From assembly GCA_947630055.1 (NCBI GenBank), contig CANRGA010000004.1, forward strand, positions 1 to 61,760: a stretch of 61,760 nucleotides of DNA, written 5' to 3'. The translations under genes and the position numbers were made by a program. Each line of letters begins with the position of its first letter. Position 1 is the stretch's first letter. The notes below the pieces were generated by a model. The model was given only the letters and a program-made list of their open reading frames with translations. It was not told where the DNA came from and did no database searches. Below are positions 52,971 to 61,651 of the stretch, piece by piece. Origin of the DNA: an uncultured Bacilli bacterium. GTDB lineage: Bacteria > Bacillota_I > Bacilli_A > RF39 > UBA660.

Positions 52971-53392
52971 AACTTTTTGCCTCCTTTAAATACTACATAA
53001 TTTTGTAACAAATAATTGACAATCATTGCTATAAAAGTAGCTATTACAAATGCAATTGTTTTAGAAGTTGTTAAATTGTACATTAAATAATTGACAGATG
53101 TATTTACACTTATATTTATTATTTGTGTAATTACATATGCAATGATCATTTTGTAATTAATTTTTTCTTCATTATTAAATGTCCAATTTTTATTTGCAAA
53201 AAACGAAAAAATACAAGCACATAGCATTGAACAACTTTTTGCTATAATTAAATTTATTTTTATGCTTAATAGCATATAAATAATATAATCGATTATAGTT
53301 GAAATACCACCTATGAATAAAAATTTTATTATTCCCATTTTCTGTGCTTTTTCAATCATTTGTTGCATTTTTTTCTTCAAACTCAAAATCAA
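52967..53392 (-). CDS. GtrA-family flippase-like protein
   Basis: A 141-residue protein with four membrane segments; FLFIGGISTIIDYIIYMLL and the C-terminal YLLQNYVVFKGGKK are family features. It is first in the unit with GT2, UPF0104 and the kinase trio, and is expected to flip the sugar-lipid made by the GT2 enzyme. Confidence 0.88.
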   Translation of the reverse strand: MILSLKKKMQQMIEKAQKMGIIKFLFIGGISTIIDYIIYMLLSIKINLIIAKSCSMLCACIFSFFANKNWTFNNEEKINYKMIIAYVITQIINISVNTSVNYLMYNLTTSKTIAFVIATFIAMIVNYLLQNYVVFKGGKKL

Positions 53393-53484
53393 CTTCTCTC
53401 TTTAATAATTTTAACATACATTTTTCTTATAAATCAATATAAACAAACATTTTCAAAAAAAATAAAAATATCTACAATAACAAT

Positions 53485-53540
53485 AAAAAAATTAATTTAT
53501 TTTGCTTATTTAATAAAACAAAAATAAATTAATTTTTTTT
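53485..53540 (-). terminator. Long AT hairpin terminator after the phase-variable acyltransferase gene
   Basis: On the minus strand an AATTAATTTATTTT arm pairs with its complement AAAATAAATTAATT across an 18-base loop, followed by seven T. It covers the stop codon of the gene at 53529. Confidence 0.75.
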
Positions 53541-54587
53541 CTTAAATATTCTGCAAACATAATTTAATATAATTCCACTAATAATGCTTGATAAAACTGC
53601 AAGCAAAATATTAACTTTATAACTCGAAGTAAGTAGCATCATATTAAATGTACCTTTAACATAAATCATATGGCAAATATAAATATCAAAAGAATATTTA
53701 TCTGAAAAATCTAAAATTCTTTTTATGATTTTATATTTAGTTAGTAATTTTCCTATTAAATAGTAAAAATAAAACAAAGTTAAAGCTTGAAAAAAGCAAC
53801 TATAATTAATTCCTAGATTTACTAAATTAATTAATAATATACCCTCAATATTAGGCTTTATATTATATCTTAAAATATACCAAAAATAAATTACTCCAAA
53901 TAATAATATTGCATTTACTATAGATAAACTTATTTTACTTACTAATTTACTATTTTGAATCTTTTCTTTTAAAAGTGGTAATAGAAAAAATCCAATAAAA
54001 TAGCAATTAATCCTATTTGCAGCAAAATATGAACGAAAGGCATAACCGAAAATCTCAATTAATATCATCCAAATAATAACATATAATACATATTTTATTT
54101 TAGAATCTTTTGATTTCTGTTTTAAATAATTTCTTAAATCATAAAAAAGTGGCGTTAAAATATAACAAAATATAATATATGGAATAAACCATAAATGATT
54201 AACACCATGAAATGTATTAGAAAAAGTTAAAAGCGAAAAAGCACTACCAATTGTAATTGTCCCAGGATTTCTAAAATAATAGATCGGTATAATAACAAAT
54301 ATTACATATACATAATAATCAATTAATATTTTTTTAAAATTTTTAGAAATAAATTTAATTCTTGAAGTGTCTTTTTCAAATAAATCTTTTTTACAGCCAT
54401 ATAAATAGCCTGACAAAATCAAGAAAATTTGAACACCTACAGCTAAAAAATTACCTAATATTCCAACTTTAATACTGTAACCACCATAGCCAATTTGTTC
54501 AAATATATGACAAAATATTACCATAAACATTGCTATAAAACGTATCAAACTCAAATTATAATCTTTTTCTTTATTTATTTCTTTCAT
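53529..54587 (-). CDS. Acyltransferase family 3 membrane protein under a switchable promoter
   Basis: A 352-residue ten-span O-acyltransferase. YNLSLIRFIAMFMVIFCHIFEQ at the N-terminus (in outline) has the catalytic His, followed by QIFLILSGYLYG and HLWFIPYIIFCYI. It is a single gene between a strong terminator and a promoter with an eight-G spacer. It probably decorates a surface polysaccharide or teichoic acid with an acyl group, and its expression is likely on in some cells and weaker in others. Confidence 0.87.
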   Translation of the reverse strand: MKEINKEKDYNLSLIRFIAMFMVIFCHIFEQIGYGGYSIKVGILGNFLAVGVQIFLILSGYLYGCKKDLFEKDTSRIKFISKNFKKILIDYYVYVIFVIIPIYYFRNPGTITIGSAFSLLTFSNTFHGVNHLWFIPYIIFCYILTPLFYDLRNYLKQKSKDSKIKYVLYVIIWMILIEIFGYAFRSYFAANRINCYFIGFFLLPLLKEKIQNSKLVSKISLSIVNAILLFGVIYFWYILRYNIKPNIEGILLINLVNLGINYSCFFQALTLFYFYYLIGKLLTKYKIIKRILDFSDKYSFDIYICHMIYVKGTFNMMLLTSSYKVNILLAVLSSIISGIILNYVCRIFKKKN

Positions 54588-54614
54588 AAAATATTTCCTT
54601 ATTAATATAAGAAT

Positions 54615-54642
54615 ATTTTATAATACCCCCCCCGAGAGTCAA
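54615..54642 (-). promoter_or_regulatory. Promoter with an eight-G spacer, copy 2
   Basis: The -35 TTGACT is at 54642-54637 and a -10 TAAAAT at 54620-54615, 16 bases apart, with eight G at 54633-54626. From the -35 through TATTATA it is identical to copy 1 (24 bases). The start codon is 28 bases downstream with an AAGGAAA site. Confidence 0.8.
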
Positions 54643-54835
54643 GAGGGTTTGAAAAAATTTCACAAATTTGTTCATATTCTATCAATTTTTAATCTTTTAT
54701 AAACTATTAAAAATTGTAATAATAATCTTAAAATATAATTGTAATGAATATTAGTTGTAAATTAAATTATGTTAAAAAGATAAAAAAAATTAAAATTTTG
54801 TCTTTTTATGTTATACTTTCATTAGGTGATAAATT

Positions 54836-55180
54836 ATGATTAGTAATGGTATAGATTTAATAGAAATTGATAGATTTAGTAGTTTAATAAATAATAAAAC
54901 ATTTTTAGATAAAAATTTTTCTATTAATGAACTTGCTTATCTTAACAAACATCATAATATTCAAACTTTAGCTGGACTATATGCTAGTAAAGAAGCTTTT
55001 TTAAAAGCCTTAGGAGTTAGTTTAGATGGATATGATTTTAAAAATATTGAAATATTACATAATGATAAAGGAAAACCATACATTAATTTAATAAAAAAAG
55101 ATATAGATTATAAAAATATTTCTTTATCTATATCTCATGATAATAACATAGTTATAGCCAGTGTTATCATATTATTTTAG
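54836..55180 (+). CDS. acpS: Holo-[acyl-carrier-protein] synthase
   Basis: AcpS attaches the phosphopantetheine arm of CoA to carrier proteins. GIDLIEIDRF at the N-terminus binds the metal, and LYASKEAFLKALG plus SLSISHD complete the active site. At 114 residues it is standard. AGGTGAT lies 5 bases before the ATG. It converges on the dlt-like operon with a four-base overlap. Its product is needed to activate the carrier protein of that operon. Confidence 0.95.
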   Translation: MISNGIDLIEIDRFSSLINNKTFLDKNFSINELAYLNKHHNIQTLAGLYASKEAFLKALGVSLDGYDFKNIEILHNDKGKPYINLIKKDIDYKNISLSISHDNNIVIASVIILF

Positions 55181-56121
55181 CTTGTATAAATTTTATAACT
55201 CTCATTCCATGATTGATACTTTTTATCTTTTCTATGATCCTTTACTAAGCCACTATCTTTTAAATAATTTCCTAAATAGTCAGAAACTTTATACGCACCC
55301 CTAAAATTTAAATGTCCCCCTCCGTCTTTGACATCAATTTGCCAATTTATTTTTAAAAGATTGTCTAAATTAAAATCTATAAATTCCAGATTATATTTAT
55401 TAGCTAAATCAGAAATTGAATTATGTTTTTTGTAGTTCCATAATTTTAAATTTGGAATACTAATTAAAACTAATTTTACTTCATTTTTTTCACATAACTT
55501 AACTATTTTATTAAAATATTCAATGTTTTCATCAACAATTGGCAAATATTCTTTAGAATATTCCATATAATTATATCTACTCTTCGGAGCAGGTTTAATT
55601 TTTTTAATTAAATGATATCCTTTATAAAAATCAAATTTTGTAAATTTTTTATCATTATTTAAAAAATTGAACAAGTATTTTTTCCAATTGTCATGATAAT
55701 TAATAATTGGAATATATCTATTAGTCAACCAAAGTTTTATAGTATCTATAGGTATATTTTTTGGATTTCTAAATAAAACATCTGATTCAAGAAAAATTAC
55801 TTTAGGATGCTGACTATTAATAGATTCTTGTATTGTCTCATAAGATATTATCGGAATTTGTCCAGCAAGAGCGCAATCATACATTGTGTAGCCATATTTA
55901 TCCCATACTACCATTGGATTAATACCTGAATAAACCAAACTATCACCAACTACCACTGCATCTATTGTATTTTCTTCTTCACTTAAAATAGGATAATTTG
56001 CAGTATACAATATTCCATACTTTTTAACAGCGCGCCACGGAAGTAGCAAACATGATATACCTGCAATTAATAAGAATAAAATAAACATAAATAATATACT
56101 TTTTCCAATATTCTTAATCAT
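55177..56121 (-). CDS. SGNH-hydrolase-like membrane-anchored protein (DltD/AlgX-like role)
   Basis: One N-terminal membrane anchor (residues 8-28) and an extracellular SGNH fold. VVVGDSLVYSGINP holds the catalytic Ser in block I, GQIPIISYET gives block II, and GGGHLNFRGAYKVSDYL in outline gives the Asp/His-type block V (His with Asn). ATG 56121 has AGGGTGAT. It is last in the operon after the MBOAT gene, the position of DltD or of acyl-transfer partners in alginate acetylation. It likely completes acyl transfer outside the cell. Confidence 0.82.
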   Translation of the reverse strand: MIKNIGKSILFMFILFLLIAGISCLLLPWRAVKKYGILYTANYPILSEEENTIDAVVVGDSLVYSGINPMVVWDKYGYTMYDCALAGQIPIISYETIQESINSQHPKVIFLESDVLFRNPKNIPIDTIKLWLTNRYIPIINYHDNWKKYLFNFLNNDKKFTKFDFYKGYHLIKKIKPAPKSRYNYMEYSKEYLPIVDENIEYFNKIVKLCEKNEVKLVLISIPNLKLWNYKKHNSISDLANKYNLEFIDFNLDNLLKINWQIDVKDGGGHLNFRGAYKVSDYLGNYLKDSGLVKDHRKDKKYQSWNESYKIYTS

Positions 56122-56132
56122 TTCTATCACCC

Positions 56133-57719
56133 TTAAAAATCTACATATATTGGATCAACAGGCAAATAACCTGCTCCATATGCCCCAAATACAATAATGG
56201 CTAATATTAATGCATAATATAATGTCCATCTTACATAAATTGGTTTTTTACTTATATCTTCACGAATATTTTTTCCCTTTTCTTTTAAAATACTAATAAC
56301 AAGAATAAATATTAATGCTAGTGCAACAATTGCAAAATCCTTAATATCCATTCCTAATGCAAAAACTTCATTTTTAAACGCTGCAACATTAAAATCAGTA
56401 ACTATTTTCTTTATCATACCAAAACCATACAATAATCTTGGGGCTCTAAAGAATAACTCACCTATGAAAACTAAAATAGTAGTTTTTATTATTCTAAAAA
56501 ATACATATATTTTATTTTGACGATTTATGTTTAATATTTCACATATCTTTGCAATAATTGGTTCAAAAATATTTCCTAAAAATATTAAGGCAAAATGATA
56601 ATAACCAAAGAATAAAAATGTTAAACCTGCTCCATGCCATAAGCCATTAAGTGACCAAACAAAGAACAAAGCTATTCCACCCATTATTATAGAAGCAAAT
56701 CTATGGCCAAATACTTTTTTATTAAAATTTGTAAGCATTTTAACTGGTTTAGATAAAGAAACTGGATAAAAAATATAATCTTTAAGCCAAGTTCCTAAAG
56801 TAATATGCCATCTAGACCAAAATTCTGATATGTTCTTTGAGAAAAATGGTTGACGAAAATTTTCAGGCAATATTATATCAAATATTTCAGCAGAACCGAT
56901 AACAACATCCATTGTTCCCGAAAATTCCATATATAACATTATAGTATAGAAAATTGCTCCGACTAAAGATGTAACACCAGAATAAAGCATATAATTTTGA
57001 AAAGCTAACTTAACAAAAATATTTAATCTATCAGCAATTACATATTTTTTAAACATACCAAAAAGTATTCTTTGATAACCAAAGCATAAATTATTATAAG
57101 TAACTTTATTACCAGCATAAATCCTATCTTTTACATCTGTATATCTAGCAATTGGTCCTTCCATAATTGAAGGAAAAAATGTTAAATATAAGCACACTTT
57201 TAAAATGTTTTTTTCGGCACTTATTTTTTCATTATATACATCTACTATATAAGATATAGCTTTTAATGTATAATATGATATCCCAATCGGGGCAATAAAT
57301 TTAACAATTTCAAAGGACAAATTTATCTTAAATATTACAAATAGTCTATTAGCAATTTTTGCAAAAAATCCTAAATATTTAAAATAAAATAGAAAAGATA
57401 CATTAAATATTATTGTTATAATCAAAATTATTTTTTTATATCTTTTATATTTTCCTTTAATTTTTTTACGTTCTTCTCTTTCTTTGCCTTCACATATTAA
57501 ATCTCTTTTACTATCTATTTTTTGCAATAATAATCCTGCTAAATAAATTGATAAAAAGGACAATAATACATAAATTATTAACCACTTACTAATATAGAAA
57601 ATTAATCCCAAACTTGCACATAACAAAATAATTGGTTTTAATTTTTTTGACATTAGTGAATATAGGATTATAACAATTGGTAAAAATATAAAAATATATT
57701 TAATGCCAAAATATGTCAT
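56133..57719 (-). CDS. MBOAT-family O-acyltransferase (DltB/AlgI-like)
   Basis: A 528-residue membrane protein with about 11-13 spans. The MBOAT pieces are IAPIGISYYTLKAISYIVDVY in outline, SIMEGPIARY, FWSRWHITLGTWLKDYIFYP in outline, and the active-site NGLWHGAGLTFLFFGYYH with the catalytic His. It is longer than DltB (about 400) and closer in size to AlgI or PatA types. It begins one base after the carrier-protein stop and should move the acyl group from the carrier across the membrane. Confidence 0.92.
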   Translation of the reverse strand: MTYFGIKYIFIFLPIVIILYSLMSKKLKPIILLCASLGLIFYISKWLIIYVLLSFLSIYLAGLLLQKIDSKRDLICEGKEREERKKIKGKYKRYKKIILIITIIFNVSFLFYFKYLGFFAKIANRLFVIFKINLSFEIVKFIAPIGISYYTLKAISYIVDVYNEKISAEKNILKVCLYLTFFPSIMEGPIARYTDVKDRIYAGNKVTYNNLCFGYQRILFGMFKKYVIADRLNIFVKLAFQNYMLYSGVTSLVGAIFYTIMLYMEFSGTMDVVIGSAEIFDIILPENFRQPFFSKNISEFWSRWHITLGTWLKDYIFYPVSLSKPVKMLTNFNKKVFGHRFASIIMGGIALFFVWSLNGLWHGAGLTFLFFGYYHFALIFLGNIFEPIIAKICEILNINRQNKIYVFFRIIKTTILVFIGELFFRAPRLLYGFGMIKKIVTDFNVAAFKNEVFALGMDIKDFAIVALALIFILVISILKEKGKNIREDISKKPIYVRWTLYYALILAIIVFGAYGAGYLPVDPIYVDF

Positions 57720-57720
57720 A

Positions 57721-57948
57721 TTATTCCTCTTCTAGTCTTTGAATTAATTCCCAAATTTTTTTAGCAGAATTAAAGTTTGCTGGAATTATTTCTACTGTTG
57801 GAATAACAACATCAAATTCATCTTCAATTTCACTTATTAGTGAAAGAATTGTAAGTGAATCTAAATATCTTCCATCCACTAAATTTTCACATGTTTCATA
57901 ATCTACTTCAGGTTGTAATTCTTTTAATATTTCAATTAATTTTTCCAT
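57721..57948 (-). CDS. Carrier protein (DltC/ACP-like)
   Basis: A 75-residue acidic helical carrier protein. Ser31 in the motif YLDSLTI is the phosphopantetheine attachment site; DEFDVVIP follows as in DltC. ATG 57948 sits behind GGAG, and a GTG three codons upstream is not needed. The gene lies between the decarboxylase-fold enzyme and the MBOAT. The divergent neighbourhood supplies acpS at 54836. Confidence 0.92.
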   Translation of the reverse strand: MEKLIEILKELQPEVDYETCENLVDGRYLDSLTILSLISEIEDEFDVVIPTVEIIPANFNSAKKIWELIQRLEEE

Positions 57949-57961
57949 TATTCTCACTCCT

Positions 57962-59125
57962 TTAAATATTATTTGGAAAATTTAAATTGCTTGTTTTAAA
58001 TTTTTCACGAACAACTTTGTAACTACTATATTCGTATAATATCACTTTTGGCAAATCACGACTTAAAAATAATGATATACCTTCAGTACTTGAATATGCT
58101 CCAACATTTTTAAAAACAAAAATGTCATCTATTTTTAATTTACGACAAGTTATATTTTTTACTAAAAAATCATTTATCGTACATAATGAACCACATAAAT
58201 TATATGTTTCATTAACATCATCTTTATGAGGTAATAATTCATAATGTGGTATTTTCATTCCCATTGTCTGACCATAATATACTAAATGATTAATACCACC
58301 ATCCATAATTACAAAATTACCATATTTATTAGTTTTCATATCAACCACTTTAGTAAGATAAGATCCACAAGATGCCGCAATACTTCTACCTATTTCTAAT
58401 GTTACTTTTTTATTTTTTATCTTATCAAGAATTACTTTAAAACTCTCCAAAAATTCATCTTCAGCAAATTCTTCACCTTGATAATAATATACTGGCAAGC
58501 CAGTACCAAATTCAATTTCTTTTACTTCAAAATTCAATTCTTTTTCAATTTTTGCAGTTAGTTCTATCAAATAATCTATTTCTTTTTCTAATCTTTTTAA
58601 AGAATGTTTTTGTGTTCCAGAGAAATATTCAATACCATCAATAATAATAAAATCTTTATTATAAATATTAATTAATTCAAATAATTCATCTTCATTAATA
58701 CCAAATTGATTACCACTAGTTAATCTAGGTAAAACATGTAAACAACAATTATATTTTTGCGATAGTTTTAGTAAAAGATTATATTGATTAATTGATTCAA
58801 TAGTATATTTTGGCAAACTACCATGATTTTTTATTATATTTTCAATTGTTTCTTCATCTTTATAAACACCAGATATAACCATTTTTTCAGGATTAATATT
58901 TAGTTTATCGCAAATTTCATATTCACCTGGAGAACATATTTCAAATCGTGAAACACTATTTTCTAAATGTTTAGCAATAAACGTATTAGCTTTTACTGCA
59001 TAAACCAAATCATATTTTGAACCAAGTCTCTGCTTTAAATATTCTACTCTTTTTAAAAGAACATCAGTATCATAAACATAACTAGGTGTACCATATTCTT
59101 TAACTATTTTATTATAATCTATCAT
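57962..59125 (-). CDS. PLP-dependent decarboxylase-fold enzyme (LysA family)
   Basis: A fold-type III PLP enzyme of 387 residues. Lys45 in VYAVKANTF should bind PLP; EIEFGTGLPVYY and EIGRSIAASCGSYLT bind phosphate and cofactor; LCGSLCTINDFL is the C-terminal active-site loop with the catalytic Cys. It is shorter than most diaminopimelate decarboxylases and sits between an adenylating enzyme and a carrier protein, overlapping the former by four bases. It may make the amino acid or amine that is loaded on the carrier. Normal dlt operons lack such a gene. Confidence 0.85.
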   Translation of the reverse strand: MIDYNKIVKEYGTPSYVYDTDVLLKRVEYLKQRLGSKYDLVYAVKANTFIAKHLENSVSRFEICSPGEYEICDKLNINPEKMVISGVYKDEETIENIIKNHGSLPKYTIESINQYNLLLKLSQKYNCCLHVLPRLTSGNQFGINEDELFELINIYNKDFIIIDGIEYFSGTQKHSLKRLEKEIDYLIELTAKIEKELNFEVKEIEFGTGLPVYYYQGEEFAEDEFLESFKVILDKIKNKKVTLEIGRSIAASCGSYLTKVVDMKTNKYGNFVIMDGGINHLVYYGQTMGMKIPHYELLPHKDDVNETYNLCGSLCTINDFLVKNITCRKLKIDDIFVFKNVGAYSSTEGISLFLSRDLPKVILYEYSSYKVVREKFKTSNLNFPNNI

Positions 59126-60633
59126 ACTTTTTCACCTACTCCTGCAATTAACTTTTTACGATCGATTTTTCCGTTCTTTGTCATTGGGAAAACATCCTTT
59201 TTTATAAGTTTAGTAGGGATCATATATACTGGTAAAACTTCACTTAATTTAGCATGTAATTCTTTTTTATCAATATCGCCAATGTAAAAACCATAAAGGC
59301 GAGATTTTTCTTCATCAAATATGCAACAACTTCTAATTACTTCAGGAAAATCCATCAAAGCTTTATCTATTTCTTCAAGTTCAATTCTATGCCCCATATA
59401 TTTTATTTGAAAATCTTTACGCCCCGTAAAAACTATTTCATCAAATTCGTTTATATATCCTAGATCTCCTGTTCGATAAATCATATCCAAATAATTATTG
59501 TTATTAGGATTTTGCATAAAATGATTTCTTGTTTGTTCTTCATTATTGTAATATCCTAATCCTAAAGCTGTTCCAGCTACACAAATTTCACCTGTTTTAT
59601 TTCTATCATCAATAATTTCATTTTTATCATTTAGTAATATTACTCTTTCATTTGGAAAAGGTAATCCTACTGGAATTTTTTCTTCATAATTTCTATTTCT
59701 ATCTATAATATGATATAAACAATTACAAGTTATTTCCGTTGGACCATAAATATTTACAAATGTAGTATCTGGTAATTTGTCCATCCACATTTTAAGATGC
59801 TTTAAAGGCATTACTTCGCCACTGAAAAGGATTTTTTTAACTGAAGTAGGTACTTTGTAGTCAAGACCATGAAAAGTTGTAATTAAGCATAAAGCGGATA
59901 CTGCCCAAGTTAATGTATTAACATTATGCTCACAAATGTAATCTAACAAAAGTGCTGGATTAGAAAAATATTTTTTAGGGATAATGACAAGCGTAGCGCC
60001 CATTTTAATCGCTGAAAATATATCTTTAACTGAAACATCAAAATCAAATGGAGCTTGATTTCCTATTATATCGTTTTCGGTAAAATTAAAAAGACATGTA
60101 AAAACATCAATAAAATCTATAACAGAGCGATGTGATATAACTACACCCTTAGGAACTCCAGTTGAACCTGAAGTGAAATTTACATATAATGGATCACAAT
60201 CAATGTGTTTATTGTAACAAACATTTAAAATATTATTATCTATTTTGCCTTTTTTTAAATCGCCAATTTTTACTACTTCTAAATCTTTAAAATACTTATT
60301 TGCTTCATCATAGTATTCAGAATTAGTAATGACTATTTTAGATTTTATTGTTTCTTTAATTTGATTTATTCTTACTTCAGGTAATTCTGGATTAATTAAC
60401 GAATAAAAACACCCAGCATAAATTGTACCAAAAAAAGCAATTAAAGTATCTATCCCTTTATCCATAAATACTATAACTGGTTCATTAAATTGTTTTTTAC
60501 CAATATATGATCCAACAATTTTACTATAATTGTTTAATTCACTATAATTTATCTTTTTATCTTCTTCAATTATGGCAATTTTATCTTTAAATTTTTTACT
60601 TGAATTTTCTAAATAATCTATAACATTATACAT
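59122..60633 (-). CDS. DltA-like amino acid adenylating enzyme
   Basis: A 503-residue AMP-forming ligase that activates an amino or other acid and loads it onto the carrier protein. Core motifs are NFTSGSTGVPKGVV (P-loop), FVNIYGPTEIT (motif A5), YRTGDLGY (A7) and a C-terminal NGKIDRKKL (A10 lysine). The size and gene order match DltA, but D-alanine specificity is not proven, and the neighbouring PLP enzyme suggests another substrate. It heads the operon. Its start has a GGGTGA site and its promoter has an eight-G spacer. Confidence 0.88.
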   Translation of the reverse strand: MYNVIDYLENSSKKFKDKIAIIEEDKKINYSELNNYSKIVGSYIGKKQFNEPVIVFMDKGIDTLIAFFGTIYAGCFYSLINPELPEVRINQIKETIKSKIVITNSEYYDEANKYFKDLEVVKIGDLKKGKIDNNILNVCYNKHIDCDPLYVNFTSGSTGVPKGVVISHRSVIDFIDVFTCLFNFTENDIIGNQAPFDFDVSVKDIFSAIKMGATLVIIPKKYFSNPALLLDYICEHNVNTLTWAVSALCLITTFHGLDYKVPTSVKKILFSGEVMPLKHLKMWMDKLPDTTFVNIYGPTEITCNCLYHIIDRNRNYEEKIPVGLPFPNERVILLNDKNEIIDDRNKTGEICVAGTALGLGYYNNEEQTRNHFMQNPNNNNYLDMIYRTGDLGYINEFDEIVFTGRKDFQIKYMGHRIELEEIDKALMDFPEVIRSCCIFDEEKSRLYGFYIGDIDKKELHAKLSEVLPVYMIPTKLIKKDVFPMTKNGKIDRKKLIAGVGEKV

Positions 60634-60658
60634 AAATTCACCCTATTTACACACTTTT

Positions 60659-60686
60659 AAAAAGAATTAAAATGTTAATTCTTTTT
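60659..60686 (-). promoter_or_regulatory. Perfect hairpin in the leader of the dlt-like operon
   Basis: On the minus strand AAAAAGAATTAA pairs perfectly with TTAATTCTTTTT around a 4-base loop, between the promoter and the ribosome binding site. With its U-rich right arm it could attenuate transcription or stabilise the leader. Confidence 0.5.
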
Positions 60687-60698
60687 GCCTATAAGAAT

Positions 60699-60728
60699 AT
60701 TATAGTATACCCCCCCCGAATTTGTAAA
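60699..60728 (-). promoter_or_regulatory. Promoter with an eight-G spacer, copy 3
   Basis: The -35 TTTACA is at 60728-60723 and a perfect TATAAT at 60704-60699, 18 bases apart. The spacer has eight G at 60717-60710. Losing one G would give the ideal 17 bases. The block after the -10 (ATTCTTATA) is shared with copy 2 and nearly with copy 1. The dlt-like operon starts 66 bases downstream. Confidence 0.78.
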
Positions 60729-60763
60729 CACTATTTTTAATTTTTTTGACAATCTGTATAGCT

Positions 60764-60808
60764 ATAAAATAAAACTATCAAATTTACAATTTGATAGTTT
60801 TATTTTAT
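60764..60808 (-). terminator. Long perfect hairpin at the end of the Rpn-like gene
   Basis: About 19 bp of perfect complementarity (TAAAATAAAACTATCAAAT and its complement) around a short loop covers the stop codon at 60800 and ends in T-rich sequence on both strands. Confidence 0.75.
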
Positions 60809-61651
60809 ATTTTTCTTTAATCTATTTATTTCTTTTTTAGTTAATGATGTATATTTCATTATTACATCTATTGGCATATTGTCTTTTAACATATTTATAG
60901 CAATATTGTCTTTTTCTTCTGTTATACCTTTTATTATACCTTCATCTCTGGCTTCAGATATTTCTGATCTTCTTATCTTTTCTTGATCTTCTTCATAACT
61001 TAAATGATTTATTACTACTCCATCTTTTGTTAATGTTAGCATTCTTTCTTCATACTCCTTTACTACTTTATCTTTTTTGCCTAACTTCTCTATCTCGTCC
61101 ATATTTGCATTTAACATTACTAGATGTATATGTTCTTTGTTCCCTTTTATGCATTCATCATACCATAGCTTTTTGTACTTAACAAGATTTACATTTATTA
61201 TCTTAAATGTATTTGTATATATACTTTTATCTTCTACACATGTTATTAAATATGTCTTTTTTGCTAACTCTACTTCACTATCGTGATTTAAGTTTATTAA
61301 AACTGTTTCTAAACCTTCATCATATTTTTTACTTTTTTCTACTATTTGCGAATAATATGATGCATAGTATGATAAGTTTCTTACTTTGATACTACTACTA
61401 AAATTACTATTTAACTCTACTAAGATATGTTTCCCTGTATTTGACTCCACTATTAAATCTGTTACTTTTACTCTTTCCGATTTTCTTCTTACTTTTAATT
61501 CTGTTGGCACAAATTCTATAACATGCACTTTTTCTTCTAAGATATCTGATAATATATAATCAAGTATTCTAGTATCATTTTCATTTGCTATGATAGCTTT
61601 AAAGATAGAATCATACATTAAAACTGGTTTATCTTGAAGTATAAAACTCAT
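60800..61651 (-). CDS. Rpn-family PD-(D/E)XK nuclease / transposase-like protein
   Basis: A 283-residue protein of the recombination-promoting nuclease family, common in several copies in gut Bacillota. The N-terminal DSIFKAIIANENDTRILDYIL in outline and the PD-(D/E)XK core KVTDLIVESNTGKHILVELN (Asp, then ExN in place of ExK) are visible. The C-terminus has KEEKDNIAINMLKDNMPIDVIMKYTSLTKKEI in outline. It stands alone. The strong SD at about 61675 is nearer to an ATG in another frame that stops after eleven codons, so the start is not certain. Confidence 0.82.
   Translation of the reverse strand: MSFILQDKPVLMYDSIFKAIIANENDTRILDYILSDILEEKVHVIEFVPTELKVRRKSERVKVTDLIVESNTGKHILVELNSNFSSSIKVRNLSYYASYYSQIVEKSKKYDEGLETVLINLNHDSEVELAKKTYLITCVEDKSIYTNTFKIINVNLVKYKKLWYDECIKGNKEHIHLVMLNANMDEIEKLGKKDKVVKEYEERMLTLTKDGVVINHLSYEEDQEKIRRSEISEARDEGIIKGITEEKDNIAINMLKDNMPIDVIMKYTSLTKKEINRLKKNIK

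Noticed and set aside
60800-61651. Active insertion sequence at the right end
   Set aside because: The Rpn-type protein has no terminal inverted repeats or target duplication visible around it; the long hairpin at 60764-60808 behaves as a terminator.
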